Shown: in pieces, positions 8,038 through 15,132 of the stretch
How positions within the stretch are numbered: the first letter of the stretch is position 1
How the letters are laid out: each line of letters begins with the position of its first letter
DNA from: JBKPNX01 sp046732855
GTDB lineage: Bacteria > Pseudomonadota > Alphaproteobacteria > Geminicoccales > Geminicoccaceae
Assembly (NCBI GenBank): GCA_046732855.1
Contig: JBKPNX010000108.1
Location: 1-16,648 of the forward strand
Length of the DNA: 16,648 bases
Direction: 5' to 3'
Position numbers and translations under genes: made by a program
Notes under the pieces: generated by a model
The model's database searches: none
What the model was told of the DNA's origin: nothing
Seen by the model: the letters and a program-made list of their open reading frames with translations, nothing else

Positions 8038-8534
8038 ATGGCTCGCGCGGGCCAAAGGCGATCGAGCAGGCGAGCGGGGGCCGAATTGACGGACCAGCAG
8101 CGCAGCGCGCCGCGGATCAGCGCCGAGGAATTCCAGGAGCTCGCCTGGCAGGGCGTGCCGTTCGTGCGACAGCTGGGCTGGCGGCTCGAGCGCTTCGCGG
8201 CAGGCGACGTGGCGGTGCGCCTGCCTTATTCCGAGCTGCTGCTGCGGCCCGGCGGCACGATCTGCGGTCCGGCGCTGATGGCGCTCGCCGACATCACGCT
8301 GTACGGGCTCGTGCTGTCGATGATCGGCCGGGTCGAGGGCGCGGTCACCACGAACCTGAGCGTGCATTTCCTGAGCCGCCCGGCGCCGCGGACGTGCTGG
8401 CCGAAGGCCGCATCCTGCGGATCGGGCGACGCCTGGCGGTCGGCGAGGTCATCATGCGCACCTCGGGCGACCCTGACCCGGTCTGCCACGTCACCGGCAC
8501 CTACGCGATCCCGACGACGCAAGCCTCGCCCTGA
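8038..8534 (+). pseudogene. PaaI/hotdog-fold acyl-CoA thioesterase, frameshifted near 8380
   Basis: The first part, through LSVHFLSRPAP, reads in the frame of the ATG at 8038. It carries a hotdog core with the helix start GGTICGPALMALAD, where family members have a Gly-rich turn and an acidic residue. Near 8380 (GGCGCCGCGGACG) the frame must move by one base: the next frame supplies the expected last strands (ADVLAEGRILRIGRRLAVGE, then CHVTGTYAIP) and stops at 8534. A single missing base in the GC run explains this. The restored protein is about 149-165 residues, normal for the family; a TTG at 8086 after GGGGG is an alternative start. The unshifted frame would run on to 8577 with an Arg/Ser-rich tail. 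The gene follows the SDR closely, suggesting acyl-thioester metabolism. It may be intact in the organism if the missing base is a sequencing error. Confidence 0.72.
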
Positions 8535-8559
8535 GCGGCGTGCGGGGGTGGCATTTAGG

Positions 8560-8591
8560 ACATTGCAAGCAATGTAGCCCATGCTTAGATT
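8560..8591 (+). promoter_or_regulatory. Candidate promoter and palindromic operator of the MCO-ZIP operon
   Basis: ACATTGC-AA-GCAATGT (8560-8575) is a 7-bp inverted repeat. Its centre overlaps a -35-like TTGCAA (8563-8568), which is followed after 17 bp by TAGATT (8586-8591) as -10. The geometry fits a repressor site that blocks the -35. Since the operon encodes a copper oxidase and a metal permease, a metal-responsive regulator is a reasonable guess, but none is encoded nearby. Confidence 0.45.
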
Positions 8592-8660
8592 TGGAGCGTA
8601 GGTCGGTCGACGCGCTCCTCGGTGAGCCGGCGACGCATCGGACTGTTGGGAAGGATGCCA

Positions 8661-9809
8661 TTGGGATCTGGCGGAATCTGGCGCCGCCGCTCGGTTCTGG
8701 GCGGCGGCCTGCTCGCTACTCTGGGGGCGGCGGTCGGGGGCCGCCTGCTCGACCGTCCGGGCGCGGCAGCCGCGCCGACCGACACGCTGCGGGCGCTCGG
8801 CGGCGAGGGCGTACCACCGCAGGCCTATCTCTGCCTCGCCGATCGGAACGCGCCGCCGAACCAGCACATGATGACCACGGTCGGCGACGTCGACCACGCG
8901 CGCAACGGCTTCGACCCGCACGATATCCTGACCGACTTCGACACCGGTGAGGTCTCGACTCTCCCGGATGGCCGCTGCCTGCACGAATTCGCCATCACCG
9001 CAATCGATCGCGAAATCGAGATCGCGCCGGGGGTGTTCTTCCCGGCCTGGACCTACAACGGCCGCGTCCCCGGCCCGACGCTGCGCGTGACCGAGGGTGA
9101 TCTGGTCCGCATTGAGTTCGCCAACGCCGGGACCATGCCGCACACCATCCACTTCCACGGCATCCACGCTGCGCGCGTGGACGGCGTGCCCGGCGCCGGC
9201 GAGATCCTGCCCGGCGAAACCTTCGTCTACGAATTCACCGCCCGCCCGTTCGGCTGTCACCTCTACCACTGCCATTCGATGCCGCTGAAGCGCCACATCC
9301 ACAAAGGGCTGTACGGCGCGTTCATCATCGACCCCGACCCGGACCGTCACCCCGAACAGCGCGAGGCCGCGCGCGCGCGCCTGCTCGGCACGCCCGAGAA
9401 CGCCGCCTGGCAGGAGCTGGTGATGGTGATGAACGCCTTCGACACCAATTTCGACGAGGAGAACGAGTTCTACGCGGTCAACACCATCCCGCACGCCTAC
9501 GCCAAGCGGCCGATCCGGATCGACCGGCGCCGCCCCGTGCGCCTCTATCTCGTGAACCTGACGGAGTTCGATCCGGTCAACTCGCTGCACCTTCATGCGA
9601 ACTTCTTCGACTACTACGACCACGGCACGACGCTGACCCCCACGCTGCGCATGGTTGATACGGTGATGCAGTGCCAGGCGCAGCGCGGCATCCTCGAGTT
9701 CACGTTCGCGGATCATGAGCCGGGCCTCTACATGTTCCACGCCCATCAGACCGAGTTCGTCGAGCTCGGCTGGATGAGCTTTTTCGACGTGGTGGACCCG
9801 GTCGCATGA
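8661..9809 (+). CDS. Two-domain multicopper oxidase with Tat-type signal
   Basis: Numbering is from an in-frame GTG at 8622. Residues 21-26 (RRRSVL) plus a hydrophobic stretch form a Tat-like signal, so the folded copper protein would be exported. Domain 1 has HFH (177-179) and HLYHCH (213-218) followed by H225 or H227; domain 2 has HLH (323-325) and FHAH (372-375). The cysteine-containing type 1 site is only in domain 1, matching the two-domain class with T1 copper in domain 1; trimers would then build the trinuclear sites at subunit interfaces. The substrate could be a metal ion such as Fe(II), Mn(II) or Cu(I), or an organic reductant. Three starts compete: GTG 8622 (no ribosome site), ATG 8655 (touching GGGAAGG) and TTG 8661, placed here because GGGAAGG is 6 nt away. 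The stop overlaps the next start by 4 bp (ATGA). Confidence 0.88.
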   Translation: MGSGGIWRRRSVLGGGLLATLGAAVGGRLLDRPGAAAAPTDTLRALGGEGVPPQAYLCLADRNAPPNQHMMTTVGDVDHARNGFDPHDILTDFDTGEVSTLPDGRCLHEFAITAIDREIEIAPGVFFPAWTYNGRVPGPTLRVTEGDLVRIEFANAGTMPHTIHFHGIHAARVDGVPGAGEILPGETFVYEFTARPFGCHLYHCHSMPLKRHIHKGLYGAFIIDPDPDRHPEQREAARARLLGTPENAAWQELVMVMNAFDTNFDEENEFYAVNTIPHAYAKRPIRIDRRRPVRLYLVNLTEFDPVNSLHLHANFFDYYDHGTTLTPTLRMVDTVMQCQAQRGILEFTFADHEPGLYMFHAHQTEFVELGWMSFFDVVDPVA

Positions 9810-10960
9810 GCCGGACCTGGCCCGCCGCGCTGCTGCCGCTCGGGCTGCTCGCCCTCTTCGCCGCCGCATTCCTGATCCTGCGGCCGCTCGACCGGCTCAC
9901 CGAGAACGTGCCGCCGATCGAGACTCTCGTGGTGGAACGCACCGCGCTCGGCCCGGACGGCATCGCGGTCTGGGTGCGCGCCGGGGGGTCGGCGCCGCTG
10001 TCGATCGCCCAGGTCCAGGTGGACGGCGCCTACTGGCAGTTCACCCAGACCCCACCGGGGCCGCTCTCGCGGCTCGAGTCGGCGCGGATCGATCTCCCCT
10101 ACCCCTGGGTCGAGGGCGAAACGCATCACCTGAAGTTCATCACCTCGACCGGCGTCTCGTTCGAGCACACGATCGCCGTCGCCGTGCCGACGCCTGCTCT
10201 CTCAGCCGGGCATCTCGTGCTCTACGGCGCGGTGGGCTTTTTGGTCGGCGTGGTGCCGGTGGCGCTCGGCATGATGTTCTATCCGGTGATTCGCAGCGCC
10301 GGACGCCGCCCGCTCGAGTTCGTGCTCGCGCTGACCATCGGCCTGCTGGTGTTCCTCCTGGTCGATACGCTGCAGGAAGGGCTCGAGGTTGCCGCGGGCG
10401 CCGCCTCCAGCCTCCAGGCGACGGCCGTGGTCTGGCTCGCCGCGCTGGTCACCTTCGTCGCCCTGCTCGTGATCGGCCGACGCGGCGGTCGCGTGCCCGC
10501 TGGCGTTCAGCTCGCCCTCTTCATCGCGCTCGGCATCGGGCTGCACAATCTCGGCGAGGGGCTGGTCATCGGCGCCTCGTTCGCGACCGGCGCCGCCGCG
10601 CTCGCCTCATTCCTGATCGTCGGCTTCGCCCTGCACAACGTGACCGAAGGCGTCGGGATCGCCGCGCCGCTGGTCGAGGCGCGTCCGCCGCTGCGGGTAT
10701 TCGCCGGCCTCGCCGCGCTGGCCGGCCTGCCGGCGGTGCTCGGCACCTGGGCCGGCGCCTATGCGTTTTCGCCGCATTGGGCGGCGCTCTGCTTCGGCGT
10801 CGGCGCCGGCGCCATCCTGCAGGTCGTGGTCGAGGTCGCGGCCTATCTGCACCGGCAGGCGAGCGGGGCCGGCGCGAGCGCGCTCTCCGGCACCACGCTC
10901 GCCGGCTTTGCCGGGGGGCTCGCCATCATGTACGCGACGGCGATCCTGGTGTCGTCGTAG
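9806..10960 (+). CDS. ZIP family metal transporter with N-terminal extracytoplasmic domain
   Basis: A 384-residue inner-membrane permease. The two metal-site helices carry HNLGEG (247-252) and HNVTEG (277-282), the ZIP signature in TM4 and TM5, and DTLQEG (187-192) adds further acidic residues. Before the ZIP core, a first membrane segment (about 7-26) is followed by roughly 100 residues rich in predicted beta strands (about 35-130), probably a periplasmic Ig-like domain that ordinary ZIPs of about 250-300 residues lack. The start overlaps the multicopper oxidase stop by 4 bp, so the two are translationally coupled. Transport of Zn, Fe or Mn is typical of the family; the oxidase suggests linked oxidation and uptake, by analogy with Fet3-Ftr1. 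The 3' end overlaps the convergent repeat-protein gene by 35 bp. Confidence 0.9.
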   Translation: MSRTWPAALLPLGLLALFAAAFLILRPLDRLTENVPPIETLVVERTALGPDGIAVWVRAGGSAPLSIAQVQVDGAYWQFTQTPPGPLSRLESARIDLPYPWVEGETHHLKFITSTGVSFEHTIAVAVPTPALSAGHLVLYGAVGFLVGVVPVALGMMFYPVIRSAGRRPLEFVLALTIGLLVFLLVDTLQEGLEVAAGAASSLQATAVVWLAALVTFVALLVIGRRGGRVPAGVQLALFIALGIGLHNLGEGLVIGASFATGAAALASFLIVGFALHNVTEGVGIAAPLVEARPPLRVFAGLAALAGLPAVLGTWAGAYAFSPHWAALCFGVGAGAILQVVVEVAAYLHRQASGAGASALSGTTLAGFAGGLAIMYATAILVSS

Positions 10961-11705
10961 CCCGGGCGAGACCGGCCAGCATCGCCTCGAACTGCGCCGC
11001 GCCCTCCGGCCCGGAGTCGCGCAAAACGAGCCTGCGGAACTCGGGCGAAGAGAGGATCGGGCTACACGCGTGCGCGATCCCCATGGCTTCGTCGCTGCGC
11101 CCCGCCGTGGCAAAGGTCCTGATCAGATTGACCGCAGCGCGGCCGACGCGCAGGCGCACCTCGAGATCATCGGGGTGATCGTTGGCCAGCCGCCCGAGGC
11201 GGGCGAGGCAGCTGCGCGCCGCCTCCAGACGGCCGGCCCTGATGAAGTCGTTCATCAGGTTGAACCCGCCCTTGGCCAGCTCCATGCGGATGCCGGGCTC
11301 GGCGCGATGCGCGGCGGCGAGCTCGGCGAGCCGGGCCAGGCAGCCGTTCGCCTCGTCAAACCGATCGGCGTCGCCCAGGTCGTTCAGCTGGTTGAACACG
11401 CCCCGCGCCAGCTGCAGCTGCAGCGCGGGCTCGCCGGGATGGCCTGCGACCAGTGCTTCCAGCCGCTCGATGCAGGCGCGGGCGTCCTCCAGGCGACCGT
11501 GCCTGCCGTAACCGTAGACCAGATTGACCGCGCCCGTCGCCCAGGCGAGCCGGGCTCGCGGGTCATCCGCCCGGTCGACGGCGCGCTGCTCGAGCCGGGC
11601 CAGGCACGCGGCCGCGTCATCCAGCCGCCCCGCATTGCTGTATTCGGCGATCAGACCGACGTCGGACATGCTCACCGGCCCGGCGATGACGTTCCTGCAG
11701 GACAC
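10926..11705 (-). CDS. Alpha-solenoid protein with four exact 44-residue TPR-like repeats
   Basis: A protein of about 259 residues made of tandem helical repeats. Units begin GRLDDAAACLARL, GRLEDARACIERL, DRFDEANGCLARL and GRLEAARSCLARL, each exactly 44 residues long, followed by a fifth partial unit (GRSDEAM). Conserved positions include the C-[LI]-x-R-L pattern and a [FV]-N-x-[LM] near each unit end. No signal peptide or catalytic motif is seen, so a cytoplasmic protein-protein interaction scaffold is likely; the partner is unknown. The start is uncertain: GTG at 11705 or ATG at 11669 (residue 13), neither with a strong ribosome site. It is divergent from the ABC ATPase gene, and its 3' end overlaps the ZIP gene by 35 bp. 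Confidence 0.75.
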   Translation of the reverse strand: MSCRNVIAGPVSMSDVGLIAEYSNAGRLDDAAACLARLEQRAVDRADDPRARLAWATGAVNLVYGYGRHGRLEDARACIERLEALVAGHPGEPALQLQLARGVFNQLNDLGDADRFDEANGCLARLAELAAAHRAEPGIRMELAKGGFNLMNDFIRAGRLEAARSCLARLGRLANDHPDDLEVRLRVGRAAVNLIRTFATAGRSDEAMGIAHACSPILSSPEFRRLVLRDSGPEGAAQFEAMLAGLARATTTPGSPSRT

Positions 11706-11794
11706 GCGTGATACGACGCTTCGGCAGTTGGGTCAAAACGAGCCTGGCTCGACCTGTCCGTCCCAAACTGGGGGACTCCCGCGTCAGGCCGCGC

Positions 11795-11823
11795 TTGTCC
11801 GTCGCGGGGCGGCAAGTTAGCGT
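11795..11823 (+). promoter_or_regulatory. Candidate promoter of the ABC ATPase gene
   Basis: TTGTCC (11795-11800), a 17-bp spacer and TAGCGT (11818-11823) lie 35 bp upstream of the ATPase start. A similar TAG-type -10 (TAGATT, TAGCGT, TAGTGA) appears before several other genes here, so this may be the local sigma-70 style. Weak evidence. Confidence 0.35.
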
Positions 11824-11858
11824 GCTTTGTACACGACCACGCGGCGGGAGCTGAGGCA

Positions 11859-12638
11859 ATGGACAGGGCGGTCGGGACGGCGCCGGCCCTCACGGTGAAC
11901 GACCTGTACAAGAGCTTCGGCTCGCTCGAGGTGCTGAAGGGCGTGTCACTGACCGCGAGCAACGGCGACGTGATCGCGATGATCGGCAGCTCGGGCTCGG
12001 GCAAGAGCACGCTGTTGCGCTGCATAAACCTGCTCGAGACGCCCGATGCCGGCGAGGTCTACGTCGACGGCGAGTTGATCCGGATGACCCGCACGCGCCA
12101 CGGCGCCAAACCCGCGGACCACAAGCAGGTCGATCGGATCCGCACCAAGCTCGCCATGGTGTTCCAGAGCTTCAATCTGTGGTCGCACATGACCGTGCTC
12201 GAGAACGTGATCGAGGCGCCGGTGCATGTGCTGAAGAAGCCCAAGGCGGAGGCGATCGAGCGCGCCGGGGCGCTGCTCGCCAAGGTCGGCATCGCGGACA
12301 AGCGCAACCACTATCCCGCGCACCTCTCGGGCGGTCAGCAGCAGCGCGCGGCGATCGCGCGGGCGCTGGCGATGGAGCCGGAGCTGATGCTGTTCGACGA
12401 GCCCACCTCGGCGCTCGACCCGGAGCTAGTCGGCGAGGTGCTGCGCGTGATGCGCGATCTCGCCGAGGAAGGCCGCACGATGCTGATCGTGACCCACGAG
12501 ATCGGCTTCGCGCGCGAGGTCTCGAGCCGCACCGTGTTCCTCCACCAGGGCCGGATTGAGGAGGAGGGTCCGCCCAAGGCCATCTTCGGCAACCCGCGCT
12601 CGGAGCGCCTGCGCCAGTTCCTCGCCAGCCATCTCTGA
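11859..12638 (+). CDS. Polar amino acid ABC transporter ATP-binding protein (HisP-type)
   Basis: A 259-residue ATPase with all motifs: Walker A GSSGSGKST (43-51), Q-loop Q103, signature LSGGQQQR (156-163), Walker B LMLFDE (176-181) with D-loop SALD, and H-loop H213 in VTHE. The insertion around 78-90 and the MTVLENVIEAPVHVL segment are typical of HisP, OccP and AotP, the ATPases for basic amino acids and opines. It would power uptake through a two-subunit permease with a periplasmic binding protein. None of these partners is in the window, so this is an orphan ATPase or the end of a rearranged operon. Only a weak GAGG precedes the ATG. Its last 62 codons and about 40 bp downstream are duplicated at 13115. 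Confidence 0.92.
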   Translation: MDRAVGTAPALTVNDLYKSFGSLEVLKGVSLTASNGDVIAMIGSSGSGKSTLLRCINLLETPDAGEVYVDGELIRMTRTRHGAKPADHKQVDRIRTKLAMVFQSFNLWSHMTVLENVIEAPVHVLKKPKAEAIERAGALLAKVGIADKRNHYPAHLSGGQQQRAAIARALAMEPELMLFDEPTSALDPELVGEVLRVMRDLAEEGRTMLIVTHEIGFAREVSSRTVFLHQGRIEEEGPPKAIFGNPRSERLRQFLASHL

Positions 12639-12730
12639 GATGCGCGGTTTCCCCGCGGAATTGGCCGTGCTAGCGTCAGGCGGATAAAGACAGCGACCGG
12701 CAATCACCGGCAAAAAGAAGCACTGGAGCA

Positions 12731-12853
12731 ATGTTCACGCCGGAAGAGACAGATCCCTCCGTCGGACAAGAGTTGTGCCACGCGTGCCATGTGGCCGTAG
12801 CGGCAAAAGATCACCTCCATCACGGCATATCCGGTGCGGTGAATGGGGCCTGA
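12731..12853 (+). pseudogene. Short cytochrome c-motif fragment (possible cytochrome P460 remnant)
   Basis: A 40-codon open frame from ATG 12731 (GGAG lies 2 nt upstream) contains GQELCHACHVAVAAKDH, a good CxxCH heme attachment site (CHACH). The FTPEETDPSVG lead-in and AAKDH following it resemble the C-terminal heme segment of cytochrome P460-like proteins as I recall them. It has no signal peptide and is too short to bind heme as a stable domain. It lies just upstream of the truncated ATPase copy, in what looks like a deletion scar. It is probably the residue of a lost cytochrome gene; chance cannot be excluded. Confidence 0.4.
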
Positions 12854-12889
12854 ACCTGAGACACGACCGAGCGACTGGAGCACGCCGAG

Positions 12890-13096
12890 ATGAAGAAGGC
12901 AGTGGATCGGCCGTACGTGGTGAATGTGGCCCTGAGCCACGAGGAATTGGGCTGGTTGCGGGAGCTGGCGCAGCTCGAGGGGGTGACGCAGGAGCGCGTG
13001 CTACGGCGGGCGCTGACGCGCTTTCGCAAACGGGTGCTCAAGCGGCAGGGCATCCGCAAGGAGGTCGACATCGCGCGGGTGGAAGTGGCGGGCTGA
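12890..13096 (+). CDS. Small basic ribbon-helix-helix-like protein
   Basis: A 68-residue basic protein. An N-terminal strand (YVVNVALS) precedes two helices (EELGWLRELAQLEG and TQERVLRRALTRFRKRVLK), the beta-alpha-alpha order of ribbon-helix-helix DNA-binding proteins such as CopG-type regulators. The tail is rich in Lys and Arg. A possible weak ribosome site lies upstream. It could be the antitoxin of a toxin-antitoxin pair, but no toxin gene is adjacent. It lies between the cytochrome fragment and the truncated ATPase copy. I do not recognise a specific family, and its reality rests on the domain-like pattern alone. Confidence 0.5.
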   Translation: MKKAVDRPYVVNVALSHEELGWLRELAQLEGVTQERVLRRALTRFRKRVLKRQGIRKEVDIARVEVAG

Positions 13097-13105
13097 ACGC
13101 GACGT

Positions 13106-13303
13106 GTGCGCCCGATGCGCGATTTCGCCGAGGAAGGGCGCACGATGCTGATCGTGACCCACGAGATCGGCTTCGCGCGCGAGGTGTCGAGCCGGACGGT
13201 GTTCCTCCACCAGGGCCGGATCCAAGAGGAGGGCCCGCCCAAGGACATCTTCGGCAACCCGCGCTCGGAGCGCCTGCGCCAGTTTCTCGCGAGCCATCTG
13301 TGA
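13106..13303 (+). pseudogene. Truncated second copy of the HisP-type ATPase (C-terminal 62 residues)
   Basis: From 13115 this aligns without gaps to 12450-12638 of the intact ATPase, offset 665 bp, ending at the same stop codon. By hand I count about 13 substitutions in 189 bp, of which about ten are silent; the protein changes are L to F, E to Q and A to D. Walker A, the signature and Walker B are all missing, so it cannot be an ATPase. Similarity continues past the stop (GGCCGTGCTAG in both copies, roughly 40 bp). The open frame starts at a GTG (13106) nine bases before the homology. Confidence 0.85.
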
Positions 13304-13312
13304 GGCGCGCCG

Positions 13313-13341
13313 TTCCCCCGCGCGGCAGGCCGTGCTAGTGA
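13313..13341 (+). promoter_or_regulatory. Candidate promoter of the three-domain MCO, also present after the first ATPase copy
   Basis: TTCCCC (13313-13318), a 17-bp spacer and TAGTGA (13336-13341) lie 44 bp before the oxidase ATG. The equivalent block after the intact ATPase has TTCCCC (12649-12654), 16 bp and TAGCGT (12671-12676), 55 bp before the cytochrome fragment. Conservation of this block between the copies suggests a duplicated promoter, although the -35 match is poor. Confidence 0.3.
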
Positions 13342-13384
13342 TCGGGGACAGATAACCAAAAAGACCTCTGGGGGAGGCGCGGAG

Positions 13385-15073
13385 ATGACGCTACGCCGAC
13401 CGGTCGGCCGCTTGTCATACGTCGCACTCCTGCTGAGTCTCGCCGGTACCGCGCCGGTGCTCGCCGCCGACTGCCCGGACCCCGTCCCGCCGCAGATCGA
13501 CGATTTGCCCGATCCGCCGGAGCTCGTCAGCGAGGATGGCGTCCTGCGCGGCACGCTGACCGTCGCCCCAGCCGAGGTCACGGTGCGCGGCTGCAAGATC
13601 ACCTCCAACGTCATCAACGGCGATTACATGGCGCCGACGCTCCGCGTCAGACGCGGCGACACGATCGCGGTCAAGGCCGTGAACCGGATCGGCGCCGCGG
13701 ACGTCAACATCGACGGCCCGGAGCCGACCAACATCCACTATCACGGCATGGACGTCGCGCCGACCCTGGAGCCGCCGGGCGACAACGTGTTCATCCGCAT
13801 CAAGCCAGACCGGCGTCTTCGGTACGACGTCTTCGTCCCCGACAAGCATCCGCAGGGTCTGCACTGGTACCACGCCCACGTCCACCATTTCGTCGACGAC
13901 CAGATCGGCTCGGGCGTGTCGGGCATGCTGATCGTCGACGGCTTCATCGAGAAGCAGTACCCGGAGCTTGCCGGTCTGCGCCGGCGCGTGATGGTGTTCA
14001 AGGACTTCACCTTCCCGGGCTTCGAGGACGGCGACGCGCGGGCAAAGTCGCTGAACGGGTTCGCCGACCCGCCGATCCGCGCCCGACCCGGCGAGTATCA
14101 GATCTGGCAGCTGGGCAATCTCGGCGCTGATGCGTTCTTCGACATGAAGCTCGACGGTCACGAGGTCTGGCTGATCGAGCGCGACGGCAACCTGCTGCTG
14201 CAGCCGGTCCGGGTCGACCATGTGTTCCTGCCGCCCGGCGCCCGGGCCGTGGTCGTGGTGCAGGCGGCCAAGGCTGGCCGCTACGCCTACCGTCACCTGA
14301 ATGTCGACACCGGCCCCGCGGGCGACCCCAACCCGCCGCTGAAGCTCGGCACGTTCATCGTCTCCGGCAAACCGGTCGGCGGCAACAGCGCCATCCGCGA
14401 GCGCCTCGACGACGGGCCAGCGTATCCCGACCAGATCCAGCCCAACGCCGAAACCGTCGCCAAGCTGAAGGTCGATCGGACCGAGTACATCGACTTCTCG
14501 GAGAGCGCCGACGGCAACACCTTCTTCATCAACCACAAGACCTACAAGGAGAGCCGGGTCGACACGACGACGCGGGTGGGCCAGGTCGAGCGCTGGATCG
14601 TGCGCAACTTCTCGCAGGAGCTGCACGTCTTCCATCTGCACCAGACGGAATTCCTGGTGAAACGGTTCTCGGGCACCCCCGACCAGACCCTCGGTCTCGG
14701 GCTGCGCGACGTGATCGACATTCCCTACGCAGAGGGGGGCAAACCCGGGTTCGCCGAGCTGATCATCCCGTTCACCAACCCGATCATCGCCGGCGAGTTC
14801 GTCTACCATTGCCACCTCGTCCAGCACGAGGACGCCGGCATGATGGCCAACATCGTCGTGCAGCCGAAACGGACCCTGGCCGAGCAGGTATGGGACAAGG
14901 TGATCGAGCTCGCGCGGCTCAGCCTGCCTGGCCTCGGGTCGGACGCGGAGGCGATCGCCAGCCTCACCGCCGACCTGGACGCCAACATCTGCCGGGCCGA
15001 GCCCGATCAGCCGGATACCGGCGACGCCGTGCGCGACCAGGAGCCCTCCGAGTCGCTTGCGACACCAGGCTGA
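13385..15073 (+). CDS. Three-domain multicopper oxidase (laccase/CueO-like), exported
   Basis: A 562-residue precursor with a Sec signal peptide (about 1-28, ending VLAADC). All four copper motifs are present: HYH (118-120), WYHAH (161-165), HVFHLH (414-419) and YHCHLVQHEDAGM (474-486), the last giving type 1 ligands C476, H481 and M486, so the enzyme should be active. It would couple one-electron oxidation of a phenol or metal ion to reduction of oxygen to water in the periplasm. There is no methionine-rich insert like that of CueO, so copper oxidation is not specifically indicated. About 60 residues after the last copper motif form an extra acidic tail (QEPSESLATPG at the end). GGGGGAGG lies about 8 nt before the ATG. 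It is more distant from the two-domain oxidase at 8661, so not a recent duplicate. Confidence 0.93.
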   Translation: MTLRRPVGRLSYVALLLSLAGTAPVLAADCPDPVPPQIDDLPDPPELVSEDGVLRGTLTVAPAEVTVRGCKITSNVINGDYMAPTLRVRRGDTIAVKAVNRIGAADVNIDGPEPTNIHYHGMDVAPTLEPPGDNVFIRIKPDRRLRYDVFVPDKHPQGLHWYHAHVHHFVDDQIGSGVSGMLIVDGFIEKQYPELAGLRRRVMVFKDFTFPGFEDGDARAKSLNGFADPPIRARPGEYQIWQLGNLGADAFFDMKLDGHEVWLIERDGNLLLQPVRVDHVFLPPGARAVVVVQAAKAGRYAYRHLNVDTGPAGDPNPPLKLGTFIVSGKPVGGNSAIRERLDDGPAYPDQIQPNAETVAKLKVDRTEYIDFSESADGNTFFINHKTYKESRVDTTTRVGQVERWIVRNFSQELHVFHLHQTEFLVKRFSGTPDQTLGLGLRDVIDIPYAEGGKPGFAELIIPFTNPIIAGEFVYHCHLVQHEDAGMMANIVVQPKRTLAEQVWDKVIELARLSLPGLGSDAEAIASLTADLDANICRAEPDQPDTGDAVRDQEPSESLATPG

Positions 15074-15132
15074 CGGCGCGCTGCATCGGCACCGCCGGGG
15101 GGATGCGCGAACCACATTCCACGAGGTACTCG

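Noticed and set aside
6799..8367. Upstream extension of the catalase frame to an 828-codon minus-strand ORF
   Set aside because: It is antisense to the SDR and thioesterase genes, rich in Arg, Pro and Asp/His, and has no family features. A good ribosome site marks the real catalase start at 6798.
8226..9869. 547-codon minus-strand ORF opposite the two-domain multicopper oxidase
   Set aside because: A GC-bias shadow frame: Val/Ala/Arg-rich, no motifs, fully antisense to a well-supported gene.
12890..13303. Toxin-antitoxin pair made of the RHH-like ORF and the following small ORF
   Set aside because: The following ORF is clearly a truncated ATPase C-terminus, not a toxin.
13415..15115. 566-codon minus-strand ORF opposite the three-domain multicopper oxidase
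   Set aside because: It mirrors the oxidase codons antisense, with no recognisable domain or independent start signal.
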